A stretch of 38,170 nt of DNA from Pseudoselenomonas ruminantium. Its GTDB lineage: Bacteria > Bacillota > Negativicutes > Selenomonadales > Selenomonadaceae. The DNA is taken from positions 1-38,170 of the forward strand of contig CACZIV010000048.1 of the NCBI GenBank assembly GCA_902781305.1. The letters are read 5' to 3'. Positions 16,636 to 25,558 of this stretch are shown in pieces. A program made the translations under genes and the position numbers. Each line of letters begins with the position of its first letter. The stretch's first letter is position 1. The notes below the pieces were generated by a model that was given only the letters and a program-made list of their open reading frames with translations, was not told the DNA's origin and made no database searches.

Positions 16636-16822
16636 CAAAGAAGGATAAGCCTGGGGTGTGCGCGGGCTTTTGAAATGTCCAACCTACATTTTTTACAGGG
16701 AGCCTGATTTGATTTTAGTGGAAGTTCGCCTCGGCGTCTCGCGGAAGCTAAACTTAGGGCACCCACCTGCTGATCGCAGGTTTTGGGCATTTAAGGCAGC
16801 GGCAGTTTGGACCCCTTCTTTG
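16636..16822 (+). ncRNA. ssrS: 6S RNA
   Basis: An RNA of about 187 nt whose ends pair (CAAAGAAGG at 16636-16644 with CCTTCTTTG at 16814-16822). Inside is the Firmicutes 6S pattern: CCTGGGGTGTGCGCGG on the 5' side, ACAGGGAGCCTGA, GCCTCGGC, and AGGGCACCCACCTG with GCAGG on the 3' side, framing a large open central bubble. 6S RNA mimics an open promoter and holds sigma-A RNA polymerase in stationary phase. The promoter and terminator flank it closely. Confidence 0.82.
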
Positions 16823-16858
16823 AAAAGGGATTGCTATCCATGGGTGGCAGTCCCTTTT
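16823..16858 (+). terminator. Terminator of 6S RNA
   Basis: AAAAGGGATTGCTATCC pairs, with G-U pairs, with GGTGGCAGTCCCTTTT around ATG. It follows the closing stem of the RNA immediately. Confidence 0.75.
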
Positions 16859-16876
16859 CACGCATTTGCCAATAAA

Positions 16877-17140
16877 TTAATGCAAATACGGGCGCAGATT
16901 GATGGCTACCTCATTGATATGGGTAATCTTCGGATTCTGCGCCATTTTATTTACCGGAGCTTCTACCGGGCCGTCCACGATTTCGATATTATCCAGCATC
17001 TGCCGCATTTGGCCGCGAATTCCTTCCAAATAGATTTCCCGCAGGTTCTTCTGCTCCTGCTTTTCTTCATCATTCAAGCCCACAGAACGCTGCTTGCGGG
17101 ATAATTCATTTATCCGGGCAATTAATTCTTTGGTTATCAT
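16877..17140 (-). CDS. DUF896 (YnzC-like) family protein
   Basis: A small cytosolic protein of 87 aa. MITKELIARINELSRKQRSV and then LNDEEKQEQKNLREIYLEGI match the two-helix DUF896 pattern (INELA...EEKxEQxxLRxxYL). The family includes the Bacillus SOS-linked protein YneB/YnzC region products, but its biochemical role is not established. The C-terminal extension after the core is longer than usual. The ATG at 17140 has GTGAGG upstream; longer in-frame starts lack a ribosome site. Confidence 0.82.
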   Translation of the reverse strand: MITKELIARINELSRKQRSVGLNDEEKQEQKNLREIYLEGIRGQMRQMLDNIEIVDGPVEAPVNKMAQNPKITHINEVAINLRPYLH

Positions 17141-17308
17141 AAAAGCCTCACTTTCTCTAACAGCTTTAATACGCAATGCAAATATTATACCTTTCGGCCC
17201 TGACCTTGTCAAAAAATTCCTGCTCCCATTGCCAATCGATATTTTCATTTAGTATAATAATATAAGGTCTTATGACCAAAATATAATTCCATAGGAGGTT
17301 CGGACGTT

Positions 17309-17491
17309 TTGGAACCTGGCATTAACTTTTCTACGTTGGAGGAACAAATTCTCCTCCTGAAAGAAGCCACGGACGCAGTACTCCTGGACACAATCGGTCT
17401 GGGACAAAAAATGCAGGAAGCGTTTGGACAACATGCCGTCACTTCCCTCAGTTCGCAGATGTTGTGGACGACTCTGCAATCTGAACATTGA
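17309..17491 (+). CDS. Small 60-aa protein, function unknown
   Basis: Starts at TTG (17309) with ATAGGAGG ten nt upstream. The protein is amphipathic and helix-prone (FSTLEEQILLLKEATDAVLL, then GLGQKMQEAFGQHAV), without a signal peptide or cysteines. A strong terminator follows at 17533-17573. Length, ribosome site and terminator support a real gene; I know no family. It is followed by ald in the same direction, but the terminator separates them. Confidence 0.55.
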   Translation: MEPGINFSTLEEQILLLKEATDAVLLDTIGLGQKMQEAFGQHAVTSLSSQMLWTTLQSEH

Positions 17492-17532
17492 TGGCACAAT
17501 CGGGGCAGAAAACTACTGCCCCAACCCCAAAA

Positions 17533-17573
17533 CAGCCCGCAGGCTCGAAAAAGCCGGCGGGCTGCTTTTTTTT
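17533..17573 (+). terminator. Terminator after the 60-aa gene
   Basis: CAGCCCGC...GGCT pairs with AGCC...GGCGGGCTG around CGAAAA, followed by eight or nine T. Confidence 0.9.
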
Positions 17574-17672
17574 CGAAAACTAACCATACTTGAAGGGAAA
17601 TAAATAGCGCATGAAGAACTATTTAGGAAAATCAATGTCGATTTAACGTTGTTCTTTTATGGAGGCGATATC

Positions 17673-18794
17673 ATGCTGATTGGTGTACCAAAGGAAATCA
17701 AAAACAATGAAAACCGTATTGGCCTTACCCCCGCGGGGGCTGAGGCGCTGGTAAAAGCAGGCCATCAGGTTTTGGTGGAACAAGGCGGCGGTCTGGGCAG
17801 CGGTTTTGCCGATGAAGATTATGTTGCTGTTGGCGCATCTATCGCAACCGATAAAAAGCAGCTGTTTACGGATGCCGAAATGATTATCAAGGTAAAAGAG
17901 CCTCTACCGGATGAATATGACCTTTTCCATGAGGGCCAGATTCTCTTTACCTATCTGCATTTGGCACCAGAACCAGAGCTCACTGCCGCACTATTAAAAC
18001 ACAAAGTGACCGGTATTGCCTATGAAACCGTAGTGGGCCGGGATGGACGTTCACTGCCGCTGTTGGCGCCCATGAGTGAAATCGCCGGGCGTATGTCCGT
18101 GCAAATCGGCGCACAATTTTTGGAGAGCCGTTATGGCGGCGCTGGTGTTCTCCTGGGCGGTGTCAGCGGCGTAGCACCGGGGCAGGTCGTCATCATCGGC
18201 GGTGGCGTTGTCGGCACCAATGCCGCCAAAGTTGCCGCAGGTCTTGGCGCCCGCGTAACGATAATTGACCTGTCCATTGACCGCCTGCGCTATTTGGATG
18301 ACGTCTTTGGCGGGCGGGTAGCCACGGTAATGTCCAACAGCTACAATATCGCCGAATGGGTCGCACGAGCTGACCTGCTCATTGGCGCGGTTTTAGTGCC
18401 CGGTGCCAAAACTCCACAGCTCGTAACAGAAGATATGGTCAAGACCATGCGAAAGGGTTCCGTCATCGTCGATGTAGCCATCGACCAGGGCGGCAGCATT
18501 GCGACCTGTGACCGGGTGACCACGCACGAGAATCCCACCTTTACCAAACACGGCGTAGTGCATTATTCCGTGGCCAATATCCCCGGTGCAGTTTCGCGAA
18601 CCTCTACGCTGGCGCTGACGAATGCCACTCTGCCCTATGCCCTGAAAATCGCCGGTAAGAGCTGGAAAGAGGCCTGCATGGAAGATGCGGGACTTGCCGA
18701 AGGGCTGAATACGGTAGCAGGCAAATTAGTAAATCGTCCTGTCGCCGACGCCTTAGGTTTAGCGTTCACGGATAAAAAAGATTTTTTGCAGTAA
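17673..18794 (+). CDS. ald: Alanine dehydrogenase
   Basis: NAD-dependent interconversion of L-alanine with pyruvate and ammonia; cytosolic, usually hexameric. Motifs are [20 protein letters not shown] at the N-terminus, the catalytic lysine and histidine regions IKVKEPLP and [13 protein letters not shown], and the Rossmann loop [20 protein letters not shown]. At 373 aa it is typical. The ATG at 17673 follows GGAGGCG; an upstream in-frame TTG at 17649 lacks a ribosome site. It stands alone. It could feed alanine nitrogen into metabolism or make alanine for the cell wall. Confidence 0.95.
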   Translation: MLIGVPKEIKNNENRIGLTPAGAEALVKAGHQVLVEQGGGLGSGFADEDYVAVGASIATDKKQLFTDAEMIIKVKEPLPDEYDLFHEGQILFTYLHLAPEPELTAALLKHKVTGIAYETVVGRDGRSLPLLAPMSEIAGRMSVQIGAQFLESRYGGAGVLLGGVSGVAPGQVVIIGGGVVGTNAAKVAAGLGARVTIIDLSIDRLRYLDDVFGGRVATVMSNSYNIAEWVARADLLIGAVLVPGAKTPQLVTEDMVKTMRKGSVIVDVAIDQGGSIATCDRVTTHENPTFTKHGVVHYSVANIPGAVSRTSTLALTNATLPYALKIAGKSWKEACMEDAGLAEGLNTVAGKLVNRPVADALGLAFTDKKDFLQ

Positions 18795-18838
18795 TGCAGA
18801 GATAGTCGTAAATATAAAATTTCAGGACAGGAGGAAAA

Positions 18839-18943
18839 GTGACGCTGGAGATGGACTACAGGATGATTAATCTTGCAGGACGAAATTCAGATGGTATTGT
18901 TTCTGCTCCGCCGGTAAGATTATTTGGGAATACAAATTGGTGA
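18839..18943 (+). CDS. Possible 34-aa peptide gene
   Basis: GTG start with GGAGG five nt before it (GACAGGAGGAAAA). It encodes 34 residues beginning MTLEMDYRMINLAGRNSDGI and ending in PPVRLFGNTNW, then TGA. The ribosome site is as strong as those of proven genes nearby. It lies 45 bp after ald. The polar middle and conserved-looking aromatic end suggest a real peptide rather than noise, but I know no family and codon evidence from 34 codons is weak. Confidence 0.4.
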   Translation: MTLEMDYRMINLAGRNSDGIVSAPPVRLFGNTNW

Positions 18944-18971
18944 ACAAGTAAAGAAAAATACCGGGGCATCC

Positions 18972-19841
18972 TCAATGAGAGGCTGTCCCGGTATATTTTT
19001 GCTCTATTGCATCTAAATCCAATGCGGACAGGGGCTTTTCGCCCATTTTTATCTCCGTGTCTCCTGTAATAAACACAATATCCGGCAGTTTCCCAAAAAG
19101 CAGGATGGTTCCTTGTGGCGCAACCCTGACAAATGTCTCCGTGCCGCCCCAGAACCAGGCGAAAGCCTCATGGCCTTCCGGCCGTGGAAAGGCAAGACTA
19201 CTCCCCAGTTCAGCAGCAGTCAGCTTTATCCGGCAGCTTTCCGCAAGTTTTGCAGATAGCTGTTGAACGGAGAGCTTCCCCTCTTCGACTTGGGTGAAAA
19301 GTTCCAGAAATAAATCAGCATCATGCTCAATCTGCTCGGCCAAAATCTGCAGATTATCTACATAAGGATAATCTGCATAAGACGCGATAATACGTTTTCG
19401 CTCCTCCGTCAATTCCACTTCTTTTTTACGATCCAGCGGTACGGAAGCAGAGGCTATGCCCAGCAAAGGCGAAAACATACTGACCTTTTTTTCTGTTTGG
19501 CGCTGCGCCGCATTGCCCGGATTGGACAGCATTTCCTTCATATCCTCAGCCTTTTTGCGGGCCGCCTGCCAGTATTCACGCGATTCCTGCCGCAAGGCTG
19601 CCTTCGTGTCATGCCCCTTTATTTCCTCACGGGCAATGTTTTCTACAGACACTCTGCCCAGAATATAAACACGCAATACCTCTCGTCCCTGTTCTTCGGC
19701 CCTGAGTCGCTCAGAGGAAAGAGCAGGCAGTTCCGTAGCTTCGGTTGGCACAGGCAGGATGGGCTCCGGCTCATGGAAACCGATAACGGCAACAACCGCC
19801 CCGGTCAGAATCAGAATCATCAACAGACAAATCTTTTTCAT
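18972..19841 (-). CDS. Membrane-anchored or exported protein of unknown function
   Basis: A protein of about 289 aa. The first 25 residues (MKKICLLMILILTGAVVAVI) form an uncleaved-anchor or signal segment without a lipobox cysteine. A proline-rich linker (PEPILPVPTEATELPALSSE) leads to a charged, helix-rich domain with many glutamates (residues about 50-220), then a small beta-rich end containing FAWFWGGTETFVRVAPQG. No family is recognised. The ATG at 19841 follows GGGAGG. It is 27 bp downstream of the 202-aa membrane gene, suggesting co-transcription. Confidence 0.65.
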   Translation of the reverse strand: MKKICLLMILILTGAVVAVIGFHEPEPILPVPTEATELPALSSERLRAEEQGREVLRVYILGRVSVENIAREEIKGHDTKAALRQESREYWQAARKKAEDMKEMLSNPGNAAQRQTEKKVSMFSPLLGIASASVPLDRKKEVELTEERKRIIASYADYPYVDNLQILAEQIEHDADLFLELFTQVEEGKLSVQQLSAKLAESCRIKLTAAELGSSLAFPRPEGHEAFAWFWGGTETFVRVAPQGTILLFGKLPDIVFITGDTEIKMGEKPLSALDLDAIEQKYTGTASH

Positions 19842-19867
19842 AGAAACCTCCCGGACAACCAGCACCC

Positions 19868-20476
19868 CTAGCTTTTGGTATGGGCGCGAATAAAGTTCAG
19901 GACGAAATCGAAATCTTCATCTTCTGCATAGACCTGATTCTTATTCAGCAGCTCATTGACCTTGATAAGGTTACGCCCCGGACAGGACTCCACACTCCTG
20001 ACATCGGCAAAAGATGTGTACATACTGGTACGGGCCCCCGCCAACATACCTGTCCCCACTACACCGGGGCGGCCTGCCATAGCACCTGCCAACCTAGTCA
20101 AAATGCTGATGGCCTCTACCTTCTTAATTTGGGCCTTCATCTGAATATGATGGATACCCTTGTCATCCATTTCAAATAATACGCAGTACTTGCCCCCCAT
20201 AATCAATGCATAGAGCAGATACCCCAGCAGGCATATTAGACCAAAGCCCAGTGAAAAGAGCAGTAAGCCTACAGTTAGCTCGAAAAGATTATCCAGAGAA
20301 AGATTATCGTCAATAACCTCCAACACGACCATAAAAAGCCACAACGCCAAAAGAATACCGCCGAAAATCTTCCAAATCAAAAAGAGAATGGTGGGATTTT
20401 TGTAAAGGTTCAACTCATAGGCCCAGCGATAGACTCCGTCTGAATCAAACGTGATATTTTTCGACACATGGTTCAT
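19868..20476 (-). CDS. Two-helix membrane protein of unknown function
   Basis: About 202 aa. Two hydrophobic segments (TILFLIWKIFGGILLALWLF and LLLFSLGFGLICLLGYLLYA) are followed by a cytosolic-looking domain with a GMLAGARTSMYTSFADVRSV stretch reminiscent of PH-like membrane domains. I cannot name the family. The start could be ATG 20476 or GTG 20488; GGGGGAAGGAG precedes both. It lies directly downstream of the TRAP permease and upstream of the 289-aa protein, probably in the same operon. Confidence 0.65.
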   Translation of the reverse strand: MNHVSKNITFDSDGVYRWAYELNLYKNPTILFLIWKIFGGILLALWLFMVVLEVIDDNLSLDNLFELTVGLLLFSLGFGLICLLGYLLYALIMGGKYCVLFEMDDKGIHHIQMKAQIKKVEAISILTRLAGAMAGRPGVVGTGMLAGARTSMYTSFADVRSVESCPGRNLIKVNELLNKNQVYAEDEDFDFVLNFIRAHTKS

Positions 20477-20536
20477 GCCTCTGTTCACTCCTTCCCCCTT
20501 TGACTTACTCAGCCTCATTCCCTACAGCAATTTATT

Positions 20537-22350
20537 TCAATCAGTCACCAGATGCGGACGACGTTTCCACTGGCCAAAGATAATCAGCATAAAAATAGCC
20601 AAACCGATACCATCGGTAATGAGTCCCGGTTGAATCATCAGCAAGCCAGCCACAATAAGTACCAACCGCTCATAGCCCTTGCAGTCCACTGCCAGATAGC
20701 CAATCAGCGCGGAGCTTATCGCCACCATTCCACAAAGCGCCGTCACCGTAGACAGGATAAGTTCGCCCATGGTACCGCTCATCATCAGCAGCACCGGCGA
20801 CATCACGAAGATATAGGGAATGATAAAAGCGGCAATCGCCAGTTTTGAGGCGTTGACACCAGTCTTGAGCGCGTTGCCGCCGCTGATGCCTGCCCCGGCA
20901 TAAGCGGCCAGTGCCACCGGCGGGGTAACGTCAGCGATAATGCCGAAGTAGAAGACGAACATATGCGCCGCCAATACCGGCACGCCCATCTGCACCAAAG
21001 CAGGTGCTGCAATCGTGGAGGTGATGACGTAGTTCGCCGTAGTCGGCACGCCCATCCCCAAGATTATCGCCGTAATCATCGTAAAGAACATGGTCGGCAA
21101 AAGCAATCCACCCGAAAGGGTCAACAGCCCTGAAGCCAATTTCAGGCCCACACCAGTTTTCGTCACCACGCCGATGATGATACCGGCCGCCGCACAGGCC
21201 ACCAGTACGCCCAGCACATTGCGTGCGCCCTTTTCCAAACCGTTAACGATTTCAATTGGCTGCATACGGGTGGATTTCCGCAGTGCCGAACAGAGAATGG
21301 CCAGCACAATCGCTACCAGCGCCGCCCGCATGGGCGTATAGCCCGATACCAACAGATAGACGATGATAATCAGCGGCAAAGCCAGATGCCCGCGCTCTTT
21401 TAAGAGCGTGAAGAAATGCGGCAGCTGCTCACGGGGAATACCTTTGAGCTTGCCCCGCTTAGCTTCAAAATGCACGCCGAGCCAAACACCGGCAAAGTAC
21501 AAGAGGGCCGGAACCACCGCAGCCTTGACGATATCAATGTAGGGAACGCCCACAAACTCCGCCATCAGAAAAGCTGCTGCCCCCATTACCGGCGGCATAA
21601 GCTGTCCGCCAGTAGAAGCCGCTGCCTCTACGGCGCCAGCAAAGTTCTTGTGATAGCCCAGTTTTTTCATCATGGGAATGGTCAGCGAGCCTGTCCCCAC
21701 CACGTTTGCCACGGAACTGCCGGACACCGTGCCCATAAGTCCTGAGGACAGTACCGCCACCTTTGCCGGACCGCCGCTGGCCCAGCCGGCAATAGAGTTT
21801 GCCAAATCAATGAAGAATTTGCCCAACCCCGTGGACTCCAAATAGGCACCAAAAAGGATAAACAGGAAGATAAAAGTCGAAGACACGCCCAAGGGAATGC
21901 CGAAGATGCCTTCGGTCGTGTAGTAAAGATGGCCGACCAGCTGCCCGACCGTCAAGCCGCGATGCGCCAGGACACCGGGCATATAAGGGCCGGCAAAGGC
22001 ATAGGCCAAAAAGGCCAGTACCACGCAGACCATCGGCAGGCCAACCACGCGGCGAGCAGCTTCAATCACGAGCAAAATACCGATAGCACCAACAATTAAA
22101 TCTGTATCCGATACCAAACCAGCCCGCAGCACCAAATGCTGATACTCATAGATGATGTAAGCCGGTGCCGCCGCACCTAAAATGGCCAGCACTAAATCCA
22201 GCGGATGAAGCTTATGCCGCGAAATACGGAAAAGCAGATGGCGATAAACGCCACGATTTTCTTCATCAGCCCCGTGTATTCCATGGTGTCCGACTCTTTA
22301 TCGAACTCCTTGAGAACCGCATTCGCGGTCTTCGCATCATGTTCATTCAT
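20537..22350 (-). pseudogene. TRAP transporter fused permease (DctQM-like), deletion/frameshift near the N-terminus
   Basis: The large 12-plus-helix permease of a TAXI-type TRAP system. The main frame (20537-22192, about 551 aa) contains LGVSSTFIFLFILFGAYLES, VSGSSVANVVGTGSLTIPMM, GQLMPPVMGAAAFLMAE and IILGMGVPTTANYVITST, all hallmark DctM-like motifs. The ATG at 22350, overlapping the DUF1850 stop, opens a 52-codon frame (MNEHDAKTANAVLKEFDKES...IAICFSVF) that reads the normal family N-terminus. After FSVF it shifts to RGISFIRWI and stops at a TAG overlapping a GTG in the main frame. The other frame resumes at RHKLHPLDLVLAILGAAAP, so the piece normally joining the two (roughly 30-40 residues, one or two helices) seems deleted. 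The rest is intact, so the loss looks recent or the protein reinitiates. Confidence 0.72.
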
Positions 22351-22822
22351 GTATAACCAACCCTTTCCATAAAGGCATTAATTCCACTGTGACCAGAGTG
22401 CCCGGCGCGTATCGCTCATAAAGAGGAAAGCTGCGCCCACCAACATTTAAGGTAAGCTCAGTTCCCACTCCGGTGCGCAAATCCAGCCGTTCATAGGCCC
22501 GCTGCTGCCCCCGCAGCCAGTAATAATCGCCCTCTTGTTGAAATTCCCCTTCTTTCCGATCAAAGGGGAGTCCCACACCAAAGGACTGGTATTTTGTTGC
22601 GTTCAGGACAAAGCCCCGGCAACCTTCCTCCACGGCCAGAAACTCCTCTACCGGCGTCTTTTGGACAGAGTGAATAAAGCGCAGAGATAACGGGAAACCT
22701 GCTGCCACCTCACCGAGATAAAGGCGCTCTCCACCTGCCCTTAGCACCAGGCAGGGCAGCGTGAGCACCTGCCACAAGGCAAAAAATACCCCTATACCAC
22801 AAAGCAAAAATTCCTTCTGCAA
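22343..22822 (-). CDS. DUF1850 family protein of a TAXI-TRAP operon
   Basis: About 159 aa with one N-terminal hydrophobic segment (LLCGIGVFFALWQVLTLPCL). The DUF1850 core has FPLSLRFIHSVQKTPVEEFL, the usual SVxxTPVxE motif, and a C-terminal RSFPLYERYAPGTLVTVEL. DUF1850 proteins are regularly found beside TAXI-type binding proteins and fused TRAP permeases; their exact role is unknown. TTG at 22822 is preferred, since AAGG lies eight nt upstream and longer starts run through a terminator hairpin. Its stop overlaps the permease start, implying translational coupling. Confidence 0.85.
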   Translation of the reverse strand: MQKEFLLCGIGVFFALWQVLTLPCLVLRAGGERLYLGEVAAGFPLSLRFIHSVQKTPVEEFLAVEEGCRGFVLNATKYQSFGVGLPFDRKEGEFQQEGDYYWLRGQQRAYERLDLRTGVGTELTLNVGGRSFPLYERYAPGTLVTVELMPLWKGLVIHE

Positions 22823-22841
22823 AACACTCACCTTACCAAAA

Positions 22842-22870
22842 GGGCTGTCACACAACGTGCAACAGCCCCC
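22842..22870 (-). terminator. Hairpin terminator inside the TAXI-TRAP operon
   Basis: On the minus strand GGGCTGTTGCAC pairs with GTGTGACAGCCC and is followed by TTTTGG. It lies between the binding-protein stop and the DUF1850 start, so it should let the binding protein be made in excess over the membrane parts. Confidence 0.75.
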
Positions 22871-22884
22871 CATCAAACGTCATC

Positions 22885-23853
22885 TTATTCCTTAAAGAAC
22901 TTCTCTGCACCAGCATTGACGGGCAGCGGCATACCTTCCAGAGCCTTTTCCTTCAGGATAGCCTTAGCTGCAGAATGTGCAGCATGGATGCGGTCAAGAT
23001 TACCAAAGATTGCCTTGGCAATCGCATAGCCCAGACTGTCATCCACCTTGTCGTTAGCCACTAGCATAGCCATAACCGATACAGCCGGAACTTCCTCTTC
23101 AAAACCTGCATAGGTACCAGCCGGAATCACCGTCTTGGTATAGAAGGGATATTTGGCAATCAAAGCATCAGCCTTGTCAGCATCTACCGGCAGCAGACGT
23201 ACTTTATGCTGGGAAGCGATATCCTGTACAGCAGAAGTCGGATAACCGGCCGTGAGGAATGCAGCATCAATATTGCCATCCTTCAGCGCGTTAGCTGCTT
23301 CGGCAAAGGAAAGATACTGTGGCTGAATATCATTATACGTCACACCATAGGCTTCCAAAATCTGGCGGGCATTTGCTTCTACACCAGAGCCTGCGGCACC
23401 TACGGCCACTTTCTTGCCCTTCAAATCTGCTATCGTCTTGATGCCGGAGCTATCGAGCGTTACTGCCTGACAGGTTTCCGGATAGAGCGTGGCTATGCCC
23501 TTCAGGCTTTCCACTTTCTTATCCTTAAACATTTCCGTGCCGTTCACTGCATAGTAAGTAATATCATTCTGAACAATGGCCAAGTCCACAGAACCATCCT
23601 TCAGCATATTGATATTTGCAACAGACGCCCCGGTGCTCTGCGCACTGGCATTCATGCCGGGAATATCTTTATTCAGCACCTCTGCCATGGCACCACCGAT
23701 GGGGTAATAAGTACCTGCCGTACCGCCAGTACCAATATTTAAAAACTTCTTCTCGGCTGTATTGTCACCGCCACCACAGCCTGTCAGCACCGCTGCCATA
23801 GCCACAACCGCCAGCCCTGCCATCAGGGCTTTTTTCCAGTTTGCAAACTTCAT
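22885..23853 (-). CDS. TAXI family TRAP transporter solute-binding lipoprotein
   Basis: An extracytoplasmic substrate receptor of about 322 aa. The N-terminus is a lipoprotein signal ending in AAVLTGCGGG (Cys26). The mature part begins with the TAXI signature FLNIGTGGTAGTYYPIGGAM and has SVDLAIVQNDITYYAVNGT and LKGKKVAVGAAGSGVEANAR. TAXI receptors bind small organic acids such as glutamate or 2-oxoacids; the ligand here cannot be told. The ATG at 23853 has GGAGGGG upstream. It is the first gene of the operon, behind a consensus promoter at 23919-23947. Confidence 0.92.
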   Translation of the reverse strand: MKFANWKKALMAGLAVVAMAAVLTGCGGGDNTAEKKFLNIGTGGTAGTYYPIGGAMAEVLNKDIPGMNASAQSTGASVANINMLKDGSVDLAIVQNDITYYAVNGTEMFKDKKVESLKGIATLYPETCQAVTLDSSGIKTIADLKGKKVAVGAAGSGVEANARQILEAYGVTYNDIQPQYLSFAEAANALKDGNIDAAFLTAGYPTSAVQDIASQHKVRLLPVDADKADALIAKYPFYTKTVIPAGTYAGFEEEVPAVSVMAMLVANDKVDDSLGYAIAKAIFGNLDRIHAAHSAAKAILKEKALEGMPLPVNAGAEKFFKE

Positions 23854-23918
23854 ACTTACCCCTCCTATTGTGTCATTTGACCTTACAATTAAAACAATAC
23901 TTATATATTTCATATACC

Positions 23919-23947
23919 ATTATAGCATAGAGGGTATACACTGACAA
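23919..23947 (-). promoter_or_regulatory. Promoter of the TAXI-TRAP operon
   Basis: On the minus strand TTGTCA (23947-23942), a 17-bp spacer, TATAAT (23924-23919). About 60 nt of leader follow. Confidence 0.75.
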
Positions 23948-24010
23948 GCCTATTTCTGCAAAAAGCAGACATTTTGTAATGTATGTATGTATACATTGCA
24001 CAATTTAACG

Positions 24011-24049
24011 ACAAAGGCGTCATTTCCGATTGGGAAATAACGCCTTTTG
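24011..24049 (-). terminator. Terminator of brnQ
   Basis: AAAGGCGTTATTTCC pairs with GGAAATGACGCCTTT just past the brnQ stop codon. The stem is symmetric, so it may also act on plus-strand transcripts; the T-run is short on the minus strand. Confidence 0.65.
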
Positions 24050-24077
24050 CTAATATACAGCTTAATTGTATGTAATT

Positions 24078-25424
24078 TTACTGTTCTGCCGTCAATGCAT
24101 CATTATCGCGGGCATCGCGGAAGGAAGACACAACCCAGCCCAAAACAGCTGCCACTACAGCCGGGACGAACCAGCCCATGCCGATATCGTAGAACGGAAC
24201 ATACGCCGTCAGCACTTCCGTCAAAGCCGGGAACTTGATGCCAGCCGCAGCCAGACCATCCAGCACAGCAAAGAACAAGGTCACATTGATGGCCAGACGA
24301 TAAATGCTGTAACGCCAGCCGATAAGGCCATCAAAGAGGGAAAGTACCACGAATACGATAACCAGCGGATAAATCGCTACGAGGAACGGTACCGAAAGGG
24401 CGATAATCTGCGTCAGACCTACATTGGATACCACAAAGCTGAAAGCCGTGGACACCTGCACCAGACGCGCATAGGAAATGCGATTGTTCGACAGCTTGTT
24501 AAAGTACCAGGCCGTACCGGAAATCATACCGCAGGAGGTCGTCAGACAAGCCAGCGCGATGATGAACGCCACCAGCAGGTTGCCTGCCGGGCCAAAGAAG
24601 ATGCCTACAGCACCAGCCAGCAGCTGACCGCCATTTTCCACACCGCCCAATACGCTGGCGCTGGATGCGCCGATGTAAGCCAGCGAACCATAAACCAAAG
24701 TCATCAAGGCTACCGTGATAAAACCGGAGATGATGCAGATTTTGCTGACGGATTTGTTATCCGTCGTGCCGCGCATGCGAATGGCATTAACCACAATCGT
24801 ACCAATGGAAAGCGATGCCAAAAGGTCCATCGTCTGATAGCCATCCTGGAAGCCCTGGGAGAACGGCGCCGTAATGTAAGCGCCCGTTGCATCGAGCACT
24901 TCGCCCAGCGGCGTTACAAAGGATTTCACGAACAGGATAACCAAAAAGATTAAGAGTGCCGGCGTCAGCATCTTGCCTACACGGTCAATGAGCTTGTTCG
25001 GCGTCATCGCCAGATAATAGGTTGCGCCAAAGAAGAACATCGTGTAGATGAACTGTCCCAGGGTCAAATCTTCTGCCGCCAGGAAGGGACGAATACCGAT
25101 TTCAAAGGAAACTGCACCAGTACGCGGTACCGCAAACACAGGACCAATGGTCAAATAGAGAATAACGAGCAGTGCCGTAGCCAGCCACGGATAGGTTTTG
25201 CGGTTCATAAACTCCACATACTTACCGCCCTGCATGGCAATGGCGGTAATGCCCAAAAGCGGCAGCCCTACGCCTGTTACCAAAAAGCCCATCATGGCTA
25301 TAATGCTGTTTGAGCCGGCAGCCTGCCCCAAGGCAGGCGGAAAAATCAGATTGCCCGCCCCAAAAAAGATAGAAAACATCATCAGGCCGACGGTCAGGAT
25401 TTCGCCTTTGCTCATTCGCTTCAT
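24078..25424 (-). CDS. brnQ: Branched-chain amino acid:cation symporter BrnQ
   Basis: An inner-membrane LIVCS-family carrier of 448 aa with about 12 hydrophobic segments, importing leucine, isoleucine and valine with Na+ or H+. Typical family stretches are FFGAGNLIFPPALGQAAGSN at the N-terminus, TIGPVFAVPRTGAVSFEIG, and GFQDGYQTMDLLASLSIG. The ATG at 25424 lacks a ribosome site of its own. It starts 2 nt after the stop codon of a short leader ORF (25427-25531), so translation probably depends on that ORF. A terminator hairpin in the leader suggests attenuation. Confidence 0.92.
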   Translation of the reverse strand: MKRMSKGEILTVGLMMFSIFFGAGNLIFPPALGQAAGSNSIIAMMGFLVTGVGLPLLGITAIAMQGGKYVEFMNRKTYPWLATALLVILYLTIGPVFAVPRTGAVSFEIGIRPFLAAEDLTLGQFIYTMFFFGATYYLAMTPNKLIDRVGKMLTPALLIFLVILFVKSFVTPLGEVLDATGAYITAPFSQGFQDGYQTMDLLASLSIGTIVVNAIRMRGTTDNKSVSKICIISGFITVALMTLVYGSLAYIGASSASVLGGVENGGQLLAGAVGIFFGPAGNLLVAFIIALACLTTSCGMISGTAWYFNKLSNNRISYARLVQVSTAFSFVVSNVGLTQIIALSVPFLVAIYPLVIVFVVLSLFDGLIGWRYSIYRLAINVTLFFAVLDGLAAAGIKFPALTEVLTAYVPFYDIGMGWFVPAVVAAVLGWVVSSFRDARDNDALTAEQ

Positions 25425-25426
25425 AC

Positions 25427-25531
25427 TTACTCACACTCTTTTCTTACAAAATACACCTTTTGTCCACTCACAATGTACGCAAGTAAACATATAAAAAGCC
25501 CATGTCCCACTTTCCCGGACATGAACTCCAA
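25427..25531 (-). CDS. Leader peptide ORF upstream of brnQ
   Basis: A 34-aa frame starting at TTG (25531) with GAAGG six nt upstream, or at the internal ATG 25522. It reads MEFMSGKVGHGLFICLLAYI, then VSGQKVYFVRKECE. It is hydrophobic and rich in leucine, isoleucine and valine, the substrates of the transporter it precedes. Its TAA lies 2 nt before the brnQ ATG. A terminator hairpin covers its first codons, so ribosome occupancy should decide readthrough. Confidence 0.5.
   Translation of the reverse strand: MEFMSGKVGHGLFICLLAYIVSGQKVYFVRKECE
25494..25523 (-). terminator. Attenuator-like terminator in the brnQ leader
   Basis: On the minus strand CATGTCC pairs with GGACATG around GGGAAAGTG, followed by GGGCTTTTTAT. 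It sits about 30 nt after the predicted transcript start and before brnQ. Confidence 0.65.
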
Positions 25532-25558
25532 GGTTCACCTTCGTTTTAGGATAGGTGT

